Positions 24,609 to 34,311 of a stretch of 54,356 nucleotides of DNA are shown in pieces (within the stretch, counting starts at the first letter, position 1; each line of letters begins with the position of its first letter). The DNA lies in the NCBI GenBank assembly GCA_016213365.1, contig JACRAP010000016.1, positions 1 to 54,356 on the forward strand. The letters run 5' to 3'. The notes under the pieces were generated by a model. It was given only the letters and a program-made list of their open reading frames with translations. It did not search any database and had not been told where the DNA came from. A program made the translations under genes and the position numbers. The stretch comes from Candidatus Berkelbacteria bacterium. Lineage in GTDB: Bacteria > Patescibacteriota > UBA1384 > 2-12-FULL-50-11.

Positions 24609-25360
24609 TGAATTTATGGAGGGGGGATCCGGAGCTAGTATTGCCGTACGAAGAGGGGCAGATAAATAAGTCCGTCGAACGAGCGATCGATAAAATTAGT
24701 TACACCCAAACTGAAATCGAAAAATCTGATCTAGCTATATTTATCGCCCAAGCCAAACTTCGTCATATCCCGTTTTCTAATGGCGTCGCCTCGCGCGACG
24801 CGCTTGAGTACTGCAAAATTGCGGCTAAATCGAGCGATTACATAAAAGACAGTATTTTAATCTCAGCACAAGTCTACATATTAACCGGTGAAAAATCTCT
24901 TGCTCGAAAAAAAATCGAAGAATTTGCGCCTTTTATTGAAACTAAAGAATTAGCAGCGCCGTTTATAAGTGTATTTGCCCAGTTTTCGATTTTTTCTGGT
25001 GATTTTCTATCAGCACAAAATTATCTATCCTCAGCCGAAGAACATTTTGTCAGGTTTAACGACGATACGTTATTACACCAAGAGATAATATTTTACCAAG
25101 CCGTAAACGCCTATCTTTCGGGCGAATTACATACAGCCGAGGAGCTAATCGAGTTAGTTGAGTCGTATTTTCGATCGGACTTTGGCGGTGTTAGTTATAA
25201 TTATTTATTAACCAGAGCTTTATTATTAAAATTATTACTTATTGATACAAATAAAAATAAACTTCAAAAAGAAATTACGGATTTACTCCGGCATCAAGAT
25301 AAAGAAGTGGCGATAGCGCTTGAGGCGTTTATCCAAGAGTTGATGGTACTTAAACAATAA
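24608..25360 (+). CDS. TPR-like helical repeat protein, unknown function
   Basis: 250 residues, soluble and almost wholly alpha-helical. Paired helices spaced about 34-40 residues apart (for example KDSILISAQVYILTGEKSLA at about 80-99, FAQFSIFSGDFLSAQNYLSS at about 119-138, and YQAVNAYLSGELHTAEELIE at about 158-177) look like degenerate TPRs. It starts on the secA stop (TAATG), so it is translationally coupled to SecA and may assist export, but this is inference. Confidence 0.7.
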   Translation: MNLWRGDPELVLPYEEGQINKSVERAIDKISYTQTEIEKSDLAIFIAQAKLRHIPFSNGVASRDALEYCKIAAKSSDYIKDSILISAQVYILTGEKSLARKKIEEFAPFIETKELAAPFISVFAQFSIFSGDFLSAQNYLSSAEEHFVRFNDDTLLHQEIIFYQAVNAYLSGELHTAEELIELVESYFRSDFGGVSYNYLLTRALLLKLLLIDTNKNKLQKEITDLLRHQDKEVAIALEAFIQELMVLKQ

Positions 25361-25374
25361 TTTATTCTAATTTT

Positions 25375-26694
25375 ATGGGTTCACCAAAAAGAGTAATTAA
25401 GGAAGTGGTAATTGATGCCGAAGTAGTTATCGGTGAAATAAAAAATAATTCCGAAGTAAAAAAAGTTAAAAAATACTGGCGAATGCTTGGCCCGGGCCTT
25501 ACCACCGGCGCAGCCGACGACGACCCGTCCGGTGTTGCCACCTACTCGCAAGCCGGCGCCCAATACGGCTTTGGTTTGTTATGGCTTTCTATTTTTACTT
25601 TTCCGTTAATGGCCGTAGTACAGGAAATGTGCGCCCGAATCGGAATCGTTACGGGCAAGGGGCTTGCAACCAACATTAAGGAACATTTTCCAAAATGGTT
25701 TTTATTTGGTTCAACGATACTGTTATTTGCCGCAAATAGTTTTAATATCGGTGCCGATTTGGGGGCGATGGCAAAATCAACTCAACTAATATTTCCCACG
25801 CTGAATTTTGCGATCTTAATAATATTATTTACAGGTGTCTCGCTAATTCTTCAGATTTTTTTATCTTACGATCATTACGCTCGTATCTTGAAATGGCTGG
25901 CTTTGGTGTTGTTGTCGTATATCGTTGCAACTCTTATGATCCCGAACTTAAATTGGCAAGAAATATTGAGCGGTGCAGTTATCCCAAAATTTAGTTTTAA
26001 CGAACAATCGATTCTTTTAATCGCCGCCGTACTTGGAACAACAATCTCGCCGTATTTATTCTTCTGGCAAACGTCGCAAGAAGTTGAAGAGGCAAAAGTG
26101 AAAACACAAGTCGATAGAAATGCGCTAAAAAGAATGCGAATTGATGTTTGGTCTGGAATGCTTCTATCTAACGTTGTAATGTTTTTTATTATCGCCGCAT
26201 GCGGAGCGACGCTTTACGTAAACGGAATTACCAATATTAGCACGCTCGAACAGGCCGCGCTGGCGCTAAAACCGTTTGCCGGTAATGGTGCGATAACAAT
26301 TTTTACTATTGGAATAATTGGAACAGGACTATTAGCGATACCAGTTTTAGCTGGATCGGCCTCTTACGCAATCGCAGAGACCTTTGGTTGGAGGGAGGGC
26401 TTAAATAAGAGCTTAAAACAAGCTAGAGCTTTTTATGGAGTAATTATTATCTCGATGCTACTTGGATTATCGCTTAATTTTATCGGGCTAGATCCGGTAA
26501 AAACCTTAATATACAGCGCTCTTGCAAACGGAATAATCGCCCCGCCGATATTACTAGCGATACTACTATTATCAAGTAATAAAAAAATTATGGGCGAACA
26601 CGCAAGTAGTAACGGCTCTAAAATCGTAGGGGTACTTATTGTAATAATCATGACACTCGCTAGCGCCTATTCAGTTATCAAGATTTTTAGTTAG
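25375..26694 (+). CDS. Nramp-superfamily divalent cation transporter with DPSG motif
   Basis: 439 residues with about 11 TM segments. TM1 carries DDDPSGVATYSQ, where classical Mn/Fe Nramps have DPGN. The TM6 region reads GTTISPYLFFWQTSQEVEEAK (given split: GTTISPYLFF / WQTSQEVEEAK), lacking the Met of the canonical MPH motif that gives selectivity for soft transition metals. The N-terminal 35 residues are a charged cytoplasmic extension. Such substitutions resemble Nramp-related magnesium transporters, so Mg2+ or Mn2+ rather than Fe2+ is possible. Last gene of the serS-secA run. Confidence 0.85.
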   Translation: MGSPKRVIKEVVIDAEVVIGEIKNNSEVKKVKKYWRMLGPGLTTGAADDDPSGVATYSQAGAQYGFGLLWLSIFTFPLMAVVQEMCARIGIVTGKGLATNIKEHFPKWFLFGSTILLFAANSFNIGADLGAMAKSTQLIFPTLNFAILIILFTGVSLILQIFLSYDHYARILKWLALVLLSYIVATLMIPNLNWQEILSGAVIPKFSFNEQSILLIAAVLGTTISPYLFFWQTSQEVEEAKVKTQVDRNALKRMRIDVWSGMLLSNVVMFFIIAACGATLYVNGITNISTLEQAALALKPFAGNGAITIFTIGIIGTGLLAIPVLAGSASYAIAETFGWREGLNKSLKQARAFYGVIIISMLLGLSLNFIGLDPVKTLIYSALANGIIAPPILLAILLLSSNKKIMGEHASSNGSKIVGVLIVIIMTLASAYSVIKIFS

Positions 26695-26740
26695 CGCTAT
26701 TTATTTACGCTCGTTCTACTGGTATGCTTAATGACAGTAA

Positions 26741-27490
26741 ATGAATGAAGTTCTTAAGATCGGAAGTAGCCCAAGCGTTAAACCACCAGTTGATCAGGTA
26801 AAAAAACCTCCGCTGATAGATTTTCAAAACGTATCAAAACAGTATCCCAGAAAAGTTGCCCTCAAAGACGTTGATCTGAAAATTTCAGAAGGGGAGTTTG
26901 TTTGTTTGGTTGGCCAAAGCGGCGCCGGCAAAACTACCATAATTAAACTCTTAACCAAACTAGAAAAGCCGTCACGCGGTAAAATTTATGTCGCTAACAG
27001 AAGTTTAAGCGATCTTCGAAGTGGCGAGGTGCCGCTCTACCGGCGAAAAATAGGTGTTGTTTTTCAGGATTTTAAATTACTTCCCCAAAAAACAGTATGG
27101 GAAAATATCGCTTTTGCGCTTGAAGTTTGCGCTTTTAGCGACAAAGAAATTAATCGTCGCACCGAGAAAGTGCTCGAATTAGTTAACTTAATTAAGCGTA
27201 AAGATAATTACCCAAACGAATTATCGGGCGGAGAGCGTCAACGCTGTGCGATCGCACGCGCTTTGGTGCATTCACCTAAAATATTAATCGCCGATGAGCC
27301 AACCGGTAACCTTGATCCGATCAACGCGTGGGAGATTATCGATTTGCTTTACAGAATCAATCAGCGCGGCACCACAGTGATATTAGCTACCCATAACAAG
27401 CAAATTGTCGACAGAATTCAAAAACGCGTTATTTTAATGAAGGCCGGTCAAATTGTCAGCGATCAAGCTGGGGGTAAATATGTCATCTAA
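26741..27490 (+). CDS. ftsE: cell division ABC ATPase FtsE
   Basis: 249 residues. ABC ATPase with Walker A GQSGAGKTT, Q-loop FQDFKLL, signature LSGGERQR, Walker B ILIADEPTGNLDP and H-loop ATHNK. FtsE with FtsX controls periplasmic or cell-wall hydrolases at the septum. An N-terminal Pro/Lys-rich extension of about 25 residues precedes the domain. Extended -10 TGGTATGCT lies 12 nt before the ATG. It overlaps ftsX by 11 nt. Confidence 0.95.
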   Translation: MNEVLKIGSSPSVKPPVDQVKKPPLIDFQNVSKQYPRKVALKDVDLKISEGEFVCLVGQSGAGKTTIIKLLTKLEKPSRGKIYVANRSLSDLRSGEVPLYRRKIGVVFQDFKLLPQKTVWENIAFALEVCAFSDKEINRRTEKVLELVNLIKRKDNYPNELSGGERQRCAIARALVHSPKILIADEPTGNLDPINAWEIIDLLYRINQRGTTVILATHNKQIVDRIQKRVILMKAGQIVSDQAGGKYVI

Positions 27491-28427
27491 GTCTAAAACT
27501 TTCTGGAGAGTTGCGAAACTTGGTCATCAAAATTTCTGGCGCAATCGATGGTTAACGCTTGGGGCAACGCTGTTAATGACGTTAACCTTAACTATGATCA
27601 GCGTTTCGTTATTAATGACTTTTATTTTACGCGACACCGCCGAATCGATTCGTTCAAAAATTGATATCACGATATATTTTAGAAACGACGCCATCAAAGA
27701 CGAGCAAATCCAACAACTCGCCGAAAAAATAAAGCAAGTTAATGGTGTAATTGCGGTTGATTTTATTGATAAATCGGAAGCGTTGGCAATTTTTAAACGC
27801 TTACCGATTAACGATAATATTAAGTCCCCCATCGACGAGAAAAATAATCCCCTACCTAGAAGTGTGTTAGTAGACACGCAAAATCCAGACGACATTCAGG
27901 CGGTTGTAAATAACATCGATTCGATCGATTCCAACGATTACATCTGCTCCGAATGTGTTTCGTACGATCAAAATAAAGAGAAGGTTGATAAAGTAATCTC
28001 TGCAACTCAATTTGTTCAGCTAATTGGAATAGGTCTAAGTGTATTTTTTGGAGTAATTGCTATTTTTAATGTTTATAACATTATTAAAATCACAATTACT
28101 GCTAGAAGTGATGAGATCGAGATAATGCGCGTTGTCGGTGCGTCAAATATGTTTGTTCGGGGACCGTTTATTGTTGAAGGGATTTTATACGGCCTAATAG
28201 GCACAATCTTTACTACCTCGTTTTTGCTTTTAATGGCAAAACTAAGTTTTGGTGGGGGCAGTACAACGAATAGCTCGGGGTTTTCGATCTCAAATTTACT
28301 AGGAATTGATATTTACACCTATCTAGTTACCCATATTTGGCAGTTAGTGGCAGTACAGTTTTTAGCAGGTTCTGTTCTGGGGGTAGTAGTAAGTTTAATC
28401 TCGATTAGAAAGTTTCTTAAATCATAA
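27480..28427 (+). CDS. ftsX: cell division protein FtsX
   Basis: 315 residues from ATG 27480 (preceded by GGGGGT); an upstream in-frame start at 27453 would add nine residues inside ftsE. TM1 (about 27-50), a large extracytoplasmic loop with the FtsX domain (about 60-175, including SVLVDTQNPDDIQ), then three C-terminal TMs with DEIEIMRVVGASNMFVRGPF, the FtsX/permease signature. It transmits ATP hydrolysis by FtsE to the extracellular CHAP protein encoded next. Confidence 0.95.
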   Translation: MSSKSKTFWRVAKLGHQNFWRNRWLTLGATLLMTLTLTMISVSLLMTFILRDTAESIRSKIDITIYFRNDAIKDEQIQQLAEKIKQVNGVIAVDFIDKSEALAIFKRLPINDNIKSPIDEKNNPLPRSVLVDTQNPDDIQAVVNNIDSIDSNDYICSECVSYDQNKEKVDKVISATQFVQLIGIGLSVFFGVIAIFNVYNIIKITITARSDEIEIMRVVGASNMFVRGPFIVEGILYGLIGTIFTTSFLLLMAKLSFGGGSTTNSSGFSISNLLGIDIYTYLVTHIWQLVAVQFLAGSVLGVVVSLISIRKFLKS

Positions 28428-28465
28428 TTGACACAAGTGCATTTGTTTGTAATATATAATTACTA

Positions 28466-29638
28466 ATGAAAGAGGGGCAAATAATTAACAACACAAAAAA
28501 AGTACTTGTATTACTCGGTGTAGTAGTATTTCTATTACCATCGTTCTCTGAGGCCGCAACATTGAGCGAACTTTTAAGACGACAACGCGAATTGCAACGA
28601 CAATCAGAATTAAATAAACAAAAACTAGATCAAACCCGTCGAGAGGCAAGAAGTTTAAGCGAAGCGATCGGCGACATCGAATCTGATATCAACTACACCC
28701 AAAACAGAATAAATAATACCGGAGAGCGAATTAGTGCGACAAATCAAATAATCGACGAACTCTCAAAAGATATAAAACTTAAGGAAGCCGATATTAGCGT
28801 TTTAACCAAGCAAAATAATAACGCTTACGTCTTACTTTACGAACTCTCGCAAACTAGTACGATCGAACAAGTCTTAACCGGTAACTCGATTAACGACGTA
28901 TTATCACAGGCGCAGTTTATCCAATCGATCCAAACAGACTTGCAAGCCGATATTTTAGAAGTAAATCGGCTTAAAGACGAGCTATCGAAGCAAAAATCGG
29001 AGGCAGAAAGTCAAAAGACAAACCTAAGCGAACTTAATTCTGATTTAAAACAAAGTCAAAGTTCGTTACTTGGACAGCGAACCCAGAAAACCTATCTTTT
29101 ATCGGTAACTAAAAATAACGAAGCGACGTATCAAAACCTAATTAATAAAATAAAACAAGAAGCCGATTTTATTTCAGAAGAGATTTATCAAAAGCGTCAA
29201 AGTTTAGGTGATAGTTTGCCGGGAGTGGATACGTATCCATATAAAAACTATAAACCCAATACACCCGATCCGTGGGGGTTCTTAATGAGACAGTGCACAT
29301 CTTACCCAGCTTACAGAGTGGATGGACTGTGGTACAGAAACCCGTTACCGCCAGGTGTACCAAGGGGTCACGCGATGTATTGGCCGGCGATGGCGCGTTA
29401 CCGTGGCGTACCGACCGGTAGCGTTCCAAGAAAGGGCGCATTCATCGTTTGGGGCGAGCCGGGCAAATACGTAAATTATAATTACATTAGTTCGCTGGGG
29501 CATGTTGCGTTTGTAGAGCGAGTCCACTCAAGAACCGATATCGAAGTATCCGACTACAACTGGAAAAAATACGCGTACTCCTACAGAAGAATTAATCCAA
29601 CCAAATTCGGTAGCCCTACATACATCTATATAAAGTAA
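28466..29638 (+). CDS. PcsB-like secreted coiled-coil CHAP peptidoglycan hydrolase
   Basis: 390 residues. Signal peptide (about 10-31, ends SEAA), a long coiled coil (about 32-245) and a CHAP domain (about 265-390) with catalytic Cys in RQCTSYPAYR and His in LGHVAFVERV. Architecture and position right after ftsEX match streptococcal PcsB, whose coiled coil docks on FtsX and whose CHAP domain cleaves peptidoglycan at division. A TTGACA and a TATAAT occur upstream but with unusual spacing; the TATAAT ends 5 nt before the ATG. Confidence 0.93.
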   Translation: MKEGQIINNTKKVLVLLGVVVFLLPSFSEAATLSELLRRQRELQRQSELNKQKLDQTRREARSLSEAIGDIESDINYTQNRINNTGERISATNQIIDELSKDIKLKEADISVLTKQNNNAYVLLYELSQTSTIEQVLTGNSINDVLSQAQFIQSIQTDLQADILEVNRLKDELSKQKSEAESQKTNLSELNSDLKQSQSSLLGQRTQKTYLLSVTKNNEATYQNLINKIKQEADFISEEIYQKRQSLGDSLPGVDTYPYKNYKPNTPDPWGFLMRQCTSYPAYRVDGLWYRNPLPPGVPRGHAMYWPAMARYRGVPTGSVPRKGAFIVWGEPGKYVNYNYISSLGHVAFVERVHSRTDIEVSDYNWKKYAYSYRRINPTKFGSPTYIYIK

Positions 29639-29700
29639 TAAACATTAAATAGTACCTAAAAGGTATTGATTAATTACCAAAATTTCCAGATATTGAACTT

Positions 29701-29892
29701 ATGGATAGTAATTTTTTCATCTATCTGGGTTACGGAATATTTCTATTAATTGTGCTTGTAATTAATTTGTTATATTTTTTCCAAGTATTTAAATACCGGC
29801 TTCCAGGCGATGCTTCGTTATCAGTTCTAACGCTTCATATAATTTTACTGTTATTAGTTTTATTTAGCGGAAGTTATTTTTTTAGAACATAA
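29701..29892 (+). CDS. small two-TM membrane protein
   Basis: 63 residues, TM segments at about 6-27 and 42-59 separated by a short basic loop (KYRLPGDAS). It lies directly against the bPH gene (TAA-ATG, no gap), which supports it as a real gene. Layouts like this are common in CPR envelope loci; the function is unknown. Confidence 0.65.
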   Translation: MDSNFFIYLGYGIFLLIVLVINLLYFFQVFKYRLPGDASLSVLTLHIILLLLVLFSGSYFFRT

Positions 29893-30495
29893 ATGTCGCA
29901 TTTAATCGATACAGAAATTAACAGTCACGACCCCGCCTTTTTATATTTGAATTTGCATACAAACGAAGAGATAAAACTTGTTGTTCGCCACCACTGGGCA
30001 GGGTTTTTGGGAACTTTGCTGTTGGTGGTTGGAATGGGTTTATTTCCGTTGTTTATTTTATTTGCAGTAAACCTTACTTTTAAAGATTCTATCGACCAAT
30101 ATATGCCGATAATTTCCGTTGCAATCACTGGTTTTTATTTATTTTTACTGACGTTTTTATTTGGCGCGTGGATTAACTATTACTACGATATTATTTTTAT
30201 TACTAACGAGCGAATCGTTAACGTAGCGCAAGAAGGGTTACTTAGTCGTAAAACTTCAGAGCTTAACTTAAGGCAAGTAGAAAATGTTACGGCGGAAGTA
30301 GAGGGTTTTCTACAAACCGCATTAAATTACGGAATATTGGTTATTGAAACGGCAGGCGAGGGAACTACCGGCAATATCGATAAACCTGGGATAAAGGGCT
30401 TTTTTACGGTGACTGACGTACCGGACCCAAACCGCCTTGCTCGGGTTATCTTGGAGTTTCACCGCAATGTTGTTTCCTCAACGGACAATAACTAG
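29893..30495 (+). CDS. bacterial PH-domain (YdbS/YdbT-like) membrane protein
   Basis: 200 residues. Two adjacent TM segments (about 38-60 and 75-98) followed by a bPH_2 domain (about 102-195) with the family sequence FITNERIVNVAQEGLLSRK and ELNLRQVENVTAEVEG. These proteins are thought to stabilise membrane complexes or respond to envelope stress. It overlaps the next gene by 29 nt if that gene starts at 30467. Confidence 0.85.
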   Translation: MSHLIDTEINSHDPAFLYLNLHTNEEIKLVVRHHWAGFLGTLLLVVGMGLFPLFILFAVNLTFKDSIDQYMPIISVAITGFYLFLLTFLFGAWINYYYDIIFITNERIVNVAQEGLLSRKTSELNLRQVENVTAEVEGFLQTALNYGILVIETAGEGTTGNIDKPGIKGFFTVTDVPDPNRLARVILEFHRNVVSSTDNN

Positions 30496-32497
30496 TTTAT
30501 CCTTGATTTTGTCTCTGTTTTTCCCGTTGTCTGTTTACGCGCAAGAATTTATAAAATCAAATGAAGCATTAAGCTATAAATCCGATCAACAAATTTATAA
30601 ATTTGATAATAGTAATTTGCCGTGGAGAATGGTTAGCCCGCTTGAAGGCGAACTTGTCGGCGATGCGATTAGCATCGGCACAAACATTTTTCAAGTAAGC
30701 AAAATCGATTCTAAATATTACCTGTATAATATTGAGCGAGCGATAAAACCGCAGTTAATAAGTCAATTTAAAGCTACCGATTTGATAGAAATTACAAAGC
30801 AGGAAGAACTGATTATCGTTCAAGTAAATTTTAATAACTCTAAGAAAATTTATCGGATCAATAGCGCTGTCGAGGTACGCGAAATCGCTCAAATCCCAAT
30901 CGAACAAACGGCGATATTTTTCGATGAAACCAGAAATATCCTAGTTACAAAAGATGAAACAAAAGTTTATTTAAATAATGTCGGACAAGACTGTCCCCAA
31001 GCAGTAAATATCGTAATAAAATTGCCAATCACAATTTGTCAAAATAACACCATTAAAATTTACGAAAACAGACAATTTAAAAATATTGAATATGTTAGCA
31101 ACTATAAGTATTCAGATAATTTATTATGGGTAGATTTATTAAATAAAAATAAATTAATAATAAGTAAAGACGCGATAATAGAGCTTACAATAAATAGCGA
31201 CCAACAAATAAATCAAAATAATATCGATATTATTGGCAATAGAATTTTTGTAAAAAGTAACGGTTATTGGGAGCTAGACTTTAAAAACAATAAATTGATC
31301 AGTATTAGTCAAGCCCCAGCGGAGGTTATGGCTGTTGGAAATGATGTTATTTTAATAAGCCAAGAAAAATATTTATTTAGTCGTAAAACTGGTGAGTACA
31401 GTGCGTTTAAAGTACTTACAAATTTTAATCGTGCAAATTATTTTGGGAAAATGATCGTATTATTTCAACACGATGGCTCTACTATACAAGCGCTGAATCC
31501 AGACACGCTTGAAGTAAGCGCATCGACCGGCTCTTGGGCTAAAAGCAGTAAAATCAAATCGATAAGTTCGTTTGGCGGTCTATATTTTCTTAGTTTATTG
31601 AACTCGTCGTTAAAACCGAATTTATATAAATCCGAAAACCTACTTAGCTGGACTAGAATTACACTGCCAACAAAAATAACCAATAGTTTACCGATCGCGC
31701 AAATTCGCGAGCTTGAAGCGGGACAACTGGTTGAGTTTTGGGGGACGGTAACTACTGTACCAGGAGAGATTTCATCAGAGATTAACTATCTCCAAGACGA
31801 GTCGGGGGGAATCCAACTATTTCTTAATTCCGACAACGGCCCACCTATTGATATCAGGAACAATCTCGTTCAAGTCTACGGCGAAATAAGCTCAAGTGTT
31901 GTTAAGCGGGTAATTTTGGATTCCAGGGAGGGGTTAAGAATTCTCGGGTCTTCAACAATTAAACCAATCAAATTAAGTCTAGCCGAAGCAATAAATCGGC
32001 CGGGTGTACTTTCAAACATTGAAGCTGAAGTTAAATCTACCGACGAAAAATTTATGACGCTTTACTCGGAAATAAAACTCAATTTCGCTAAATTAAAGAA
32101 TAAGTACTCAGGGGGCGATAAAATAAATTTAAACGTAATTAGTGATTACAATAGTTACACTAAAAAATATGAGCTTTGGAAGATCGGAGAAGCTGAAAAA
32201 ATAATAAAACCACCCAAGCCAAGCGTTACCGCCACTACTACTCAAAAACAAATAGAAAACGAAGTAAAAAAAACAAAAGCTACAACTCCAACTCCAAAAC
32301 AAATAACCACCGTAACGACCGTAACTAAAATTAGCCGCACCCCAAATCCAAACAACGAGCCACAACAACTTACAATTATCGGTTCCGCCACTACAAATGA
32401 AAAAGAGAATTATTTTTATGCCCTGTTTGGATTTTTAATTGGGTTGCTATCGGTTAGCTCAAAACTTAATCTATCTAAAGGACCGCAAATTAGCTAA
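30467..32497 (+). CDS. exported protein with OB-fold-like domain and C-terminal membrane anchor
   Basis: 676 residues from ATG 30467, chosen because it gives a clean signal peptide ending SVYAQ (about residue 26). The central 350 residues form repeated short beta stretches (propeller-like, unassigned). An OB-fold-like segment follows (about 420-500: QLVEFWGTVTTVPGE, YLQDESGGIQLFL, VQVYGEISS). Then a Thr/Pro/Lys linker and a C-terminal TM (about 655-672). The OB type resembles domains of extracellular nucleases/ComEC-associated proteins, but no nuclease motif is visible. Possibly a surface DNA- or ligand-binding protein; inference only. Confidence 0.7.
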   Translation: MLFPQRTITSLSLILSLFFPLSVYAQEFIKSNEALSYKSDQQIYKFDNSNLPWRMVSPLEGELVGDAISIGTNIFQVSKIDSKYYLYNIERAIKPQLISQFKATDLIEITKQEELIIVQVNFNNSKKIYRINSAVEVREIAQIPIEQTAIFFDETRNILVTKDETKVYLNNVGQDCPQAVNIVIKLPITICQNNTIKIYENRQFKNIEYVSNYKYSDNLLWVDLLNKNKLIISKDAIIELTINSDQQINQNNIDIIGNRIFVKSNGYWELDFKNNKLISISQAPAEVMAVGNDVILISQEKYLFSRKTGEYSAFKVLTNFNRANYFGKMIVLFQHDGSTIQALNPDTLEVSASTGSWAKSSKIKSISSFGGLYFLSLLNSSLKPNLYKSENLLSWTRITLPTKITNSLPIAQIRELEAGQLVEFWGTVTTVPGEISSEINYLQDESGGIQLFLNSDNGPPIDIRNNLVQVYGEISSSVVKRVILDSREGLRILGSSTIKPIKLSLAEAINRPGVLSNIEAEVKSTDEKFMTLYSEIKLNFAKLKNKYSGGDKINLNVISDYNSYTKKYELWKIGEAEKIIKPPKPSVTATTTQKQIENEVKKTKATTPTPKQITTVTTVTKISRTPNPNNEPQQLTIIGSATTNEKENYFYALFGFLIGLLSVSSKLNLSKGPQIS

Positions 32498-32507
32498 AAT
32501 TAATAAA

Positions 32508-32801
32508 ATGCTATTTAATCAGAACGCTTTGGCTAAAGTAATTATCGGTAACAAACTCCTATCTGTTTGGACGCTACTATTACTATCTCTAGTTATACTA
32601 CTTGCTTACGCTCGCAACAGTTACTTTGAAAGGGCGATTTTTAATTCGCTTTTAAGTTTGTTTGTAGTTAATTCGGTGATATTTTTTTCTACCTATAAAA
32701 ACAATAAGCAGATTGCGCTAGCAATATTGTTATTTATTATGTTGCTCGAGTTGTCATTTATCGGCTTATTTTTTGTCTCCGAGTATAGCTATGTCTACTA
32801 A
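32508..32801 (+). CDS. small multi-TM membrane protein
   Basis: 97 residues from ATG 32508; the longer frame from 32439 would overlap the preceding gene. Three hydrophobic segments (about 18-36, 45-60, 66-88). It overlaps the GT2 gene by 11 nt and may be its partner. Family not recognised. Confidence 0.6.
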   Translation: MLFNQNALAKVIIGNKLLSVWTLLLLSLVILLAYARNSYFERAIFNSLLSLFVVNSVIFFSTYKNNKQIALAILLFIMLLELSFIGLFFVSEYSYVY

Positions 32802-34311
32802 GAAAATCTTAACCAGACTCTGGAGTTTTTTACCTGGATTTATGGCGTGGGGAACTATTCTTGGATTACTTTTGTTAAGCTTTACTGCGCCAAATACAGT
32901 TTTAATTTTAGTATTAATTTACGCAATCTATTGGTTAGTAAAAGTGTTTATTATAACGGGGCACTTAGTAGTTGGGACCGTTAAGTACAACCAAGACATT
33001 CGAAAAAATTGGCACGAACAGTTAAAAAAAGATTTTCCAGGTAAGTTTGAGAATTATTACCACCTAGCAATTGTGCCAACTTACAAAGAAGATATTACGA
33101 TTTTACGTCATACACTTAGTGCTATTGCAAACAGTAGTTACAACTTAGAAAAAATACTTGTTGCGGTTGCCTTTGAAGAACGGGATAAAGAAAACGCAAA
33201 AGTTTTCGCAAAGATTTTGTCGCACGAATTCGGTAATATTTTTGGCCAACTATTTATAACCTTCCATCCTTCGGATATCGCTGGCGAAGTTAGGGGTAAG
33301 GGTCCAAATATTACTTACTGTGCTCGGGAAATCACCAAAGAAATATTAAAAAATCATCTTGCCCAAGACGTTATAGTTACCACCCTAGACGCCGACAACA
33401 GGGTTGATAAAAATTATTTCGCGAACCTTACGTGGAACTACTGCAATACACCCGACCCCCTGCACAAAAGTTTCCAACCGATCCCGATGTTTTTCAATAA
33501 TATTTGGAAAGTACCATTACCGGTTAAAATAACGGCGCTGGGGTCGTCATTTTGGCAGATAATCCAAGCGATGCGACCGCACTACGCCCGTAATTTTTCT
33601 GCGCACGCCCAATCGCTGGAGGCACTTATTGCTACGGACTATTGGTCGGTTACCACGGTGGTAGAGGACGGCCATCAGTACTGGCGAACGTACTTTCGAT
33701 TTCACGGCAATCACCACGTTGTGCCGATGTTTGTGCCGGTATATATGGACGCAGTACAAGGCGAGGATCTGTACGATACTTTCCGCGAGCAATACTTACA
33801 ACGTCGTAGGTGGTTTTGGGGGGTGTCTGATATTCCTTATGTGTTTGAGCATAGCTTCGGAAATTCTAAAATCCCGTTTTTGTATAAATGGTTACAATTC
33901 TTTCGCTTAGTCGAGGCGCATTATTCGTTAAGTACGCAGTCATTTATTTTACTTATTGGCTGGTTACCGCTGTTTTTGTATCCAAGCTTTGAAAATACAG
34001 TTTTGGGTTACAATTTCCCGATTGTTTATAGAACGTTTTTAACCGCCGCATGGATCGGGCTTATTGCCAATATGTCGGTAGCATCAATGTTAGTGCCGCC
34101 AAGACCCGGCAATAAAGGTGTTTACGCTTTAACTTTACTAAAGGAATGGGTACTCGCCCCGATTATGCTTTCAGTTTCTGCGGTGTTATTTTCTGCGTTA
34201 CCGGCGCTGGATTCCCAAACCAGACTAATGTTAAATAAGCCCTTTACAGTATTTAATGTAACTAAAAAAGCTGCGGTCCAAGAGGGAGTCGAGCGTCATT
34301 CTTTGGCTTAG
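32791..34311 (+). CDS. membrane GT2 processive-type glycosyltransferase
   Basis: 506 residues from ATG 32791. Two N-terminal TMs, a GT-A domain with IVPTYKED, the DxD motif TLDADNR, VEDGHQYWR and the QxxRW-type YLQRRRWFWG, then about four C-terminal TMs. The Q(R/Q)xRW motif marks polymerising or membrane-extruding GT2 enzymes such as cellulose/hyaluronan synthases, but sugar and product cannot be read. It converges with the DPM-GtrA gene (4-nt overlap). Confidence 0.87.
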   Translation: MSTKKILTRLWSFLPGFMAWGTILGLLLLSFTAPNTVLILVLIYAIYWLVKVFIITGHLVVGTVKYNQDIRKNWHEQLKKDFPGKFENYYHLAIVPTYKEDITILRHTLSAIANSSYNLEKILVAVAFEERDKENAKVFAKILSHEFGNIFGQLFITFHPSDIAGEVRGKGPNITYCAREITKEILKNHLAQDVIVTTLDADNRVDKNYFANLTWNYCNTPDPLHKSFQPIPMFFNNIWKVPLPVKITALGSSFWQIIQAMRPHYARNFSAHAQSLEALIATDYWSVTTVVEDGHQYWRTYFRFHGNHHVVPMFVPVYMDAVQGEDLYDTFREQYLQRRRWFWGVSDIPYVFEHSFGNSKIPFLYKWLQFFRLVEAHYSLSTQSFILLIGWLPLFLYPSFENTVLGYNFPIVYRTFLTAAWIGLIANMSVASMLVPPRPGNKGVYALTLLKEWVLAPIMLSVSAVLFSALPALDSQTRLMLNKPFTVFNVTKKAAVQEGVERHSLA

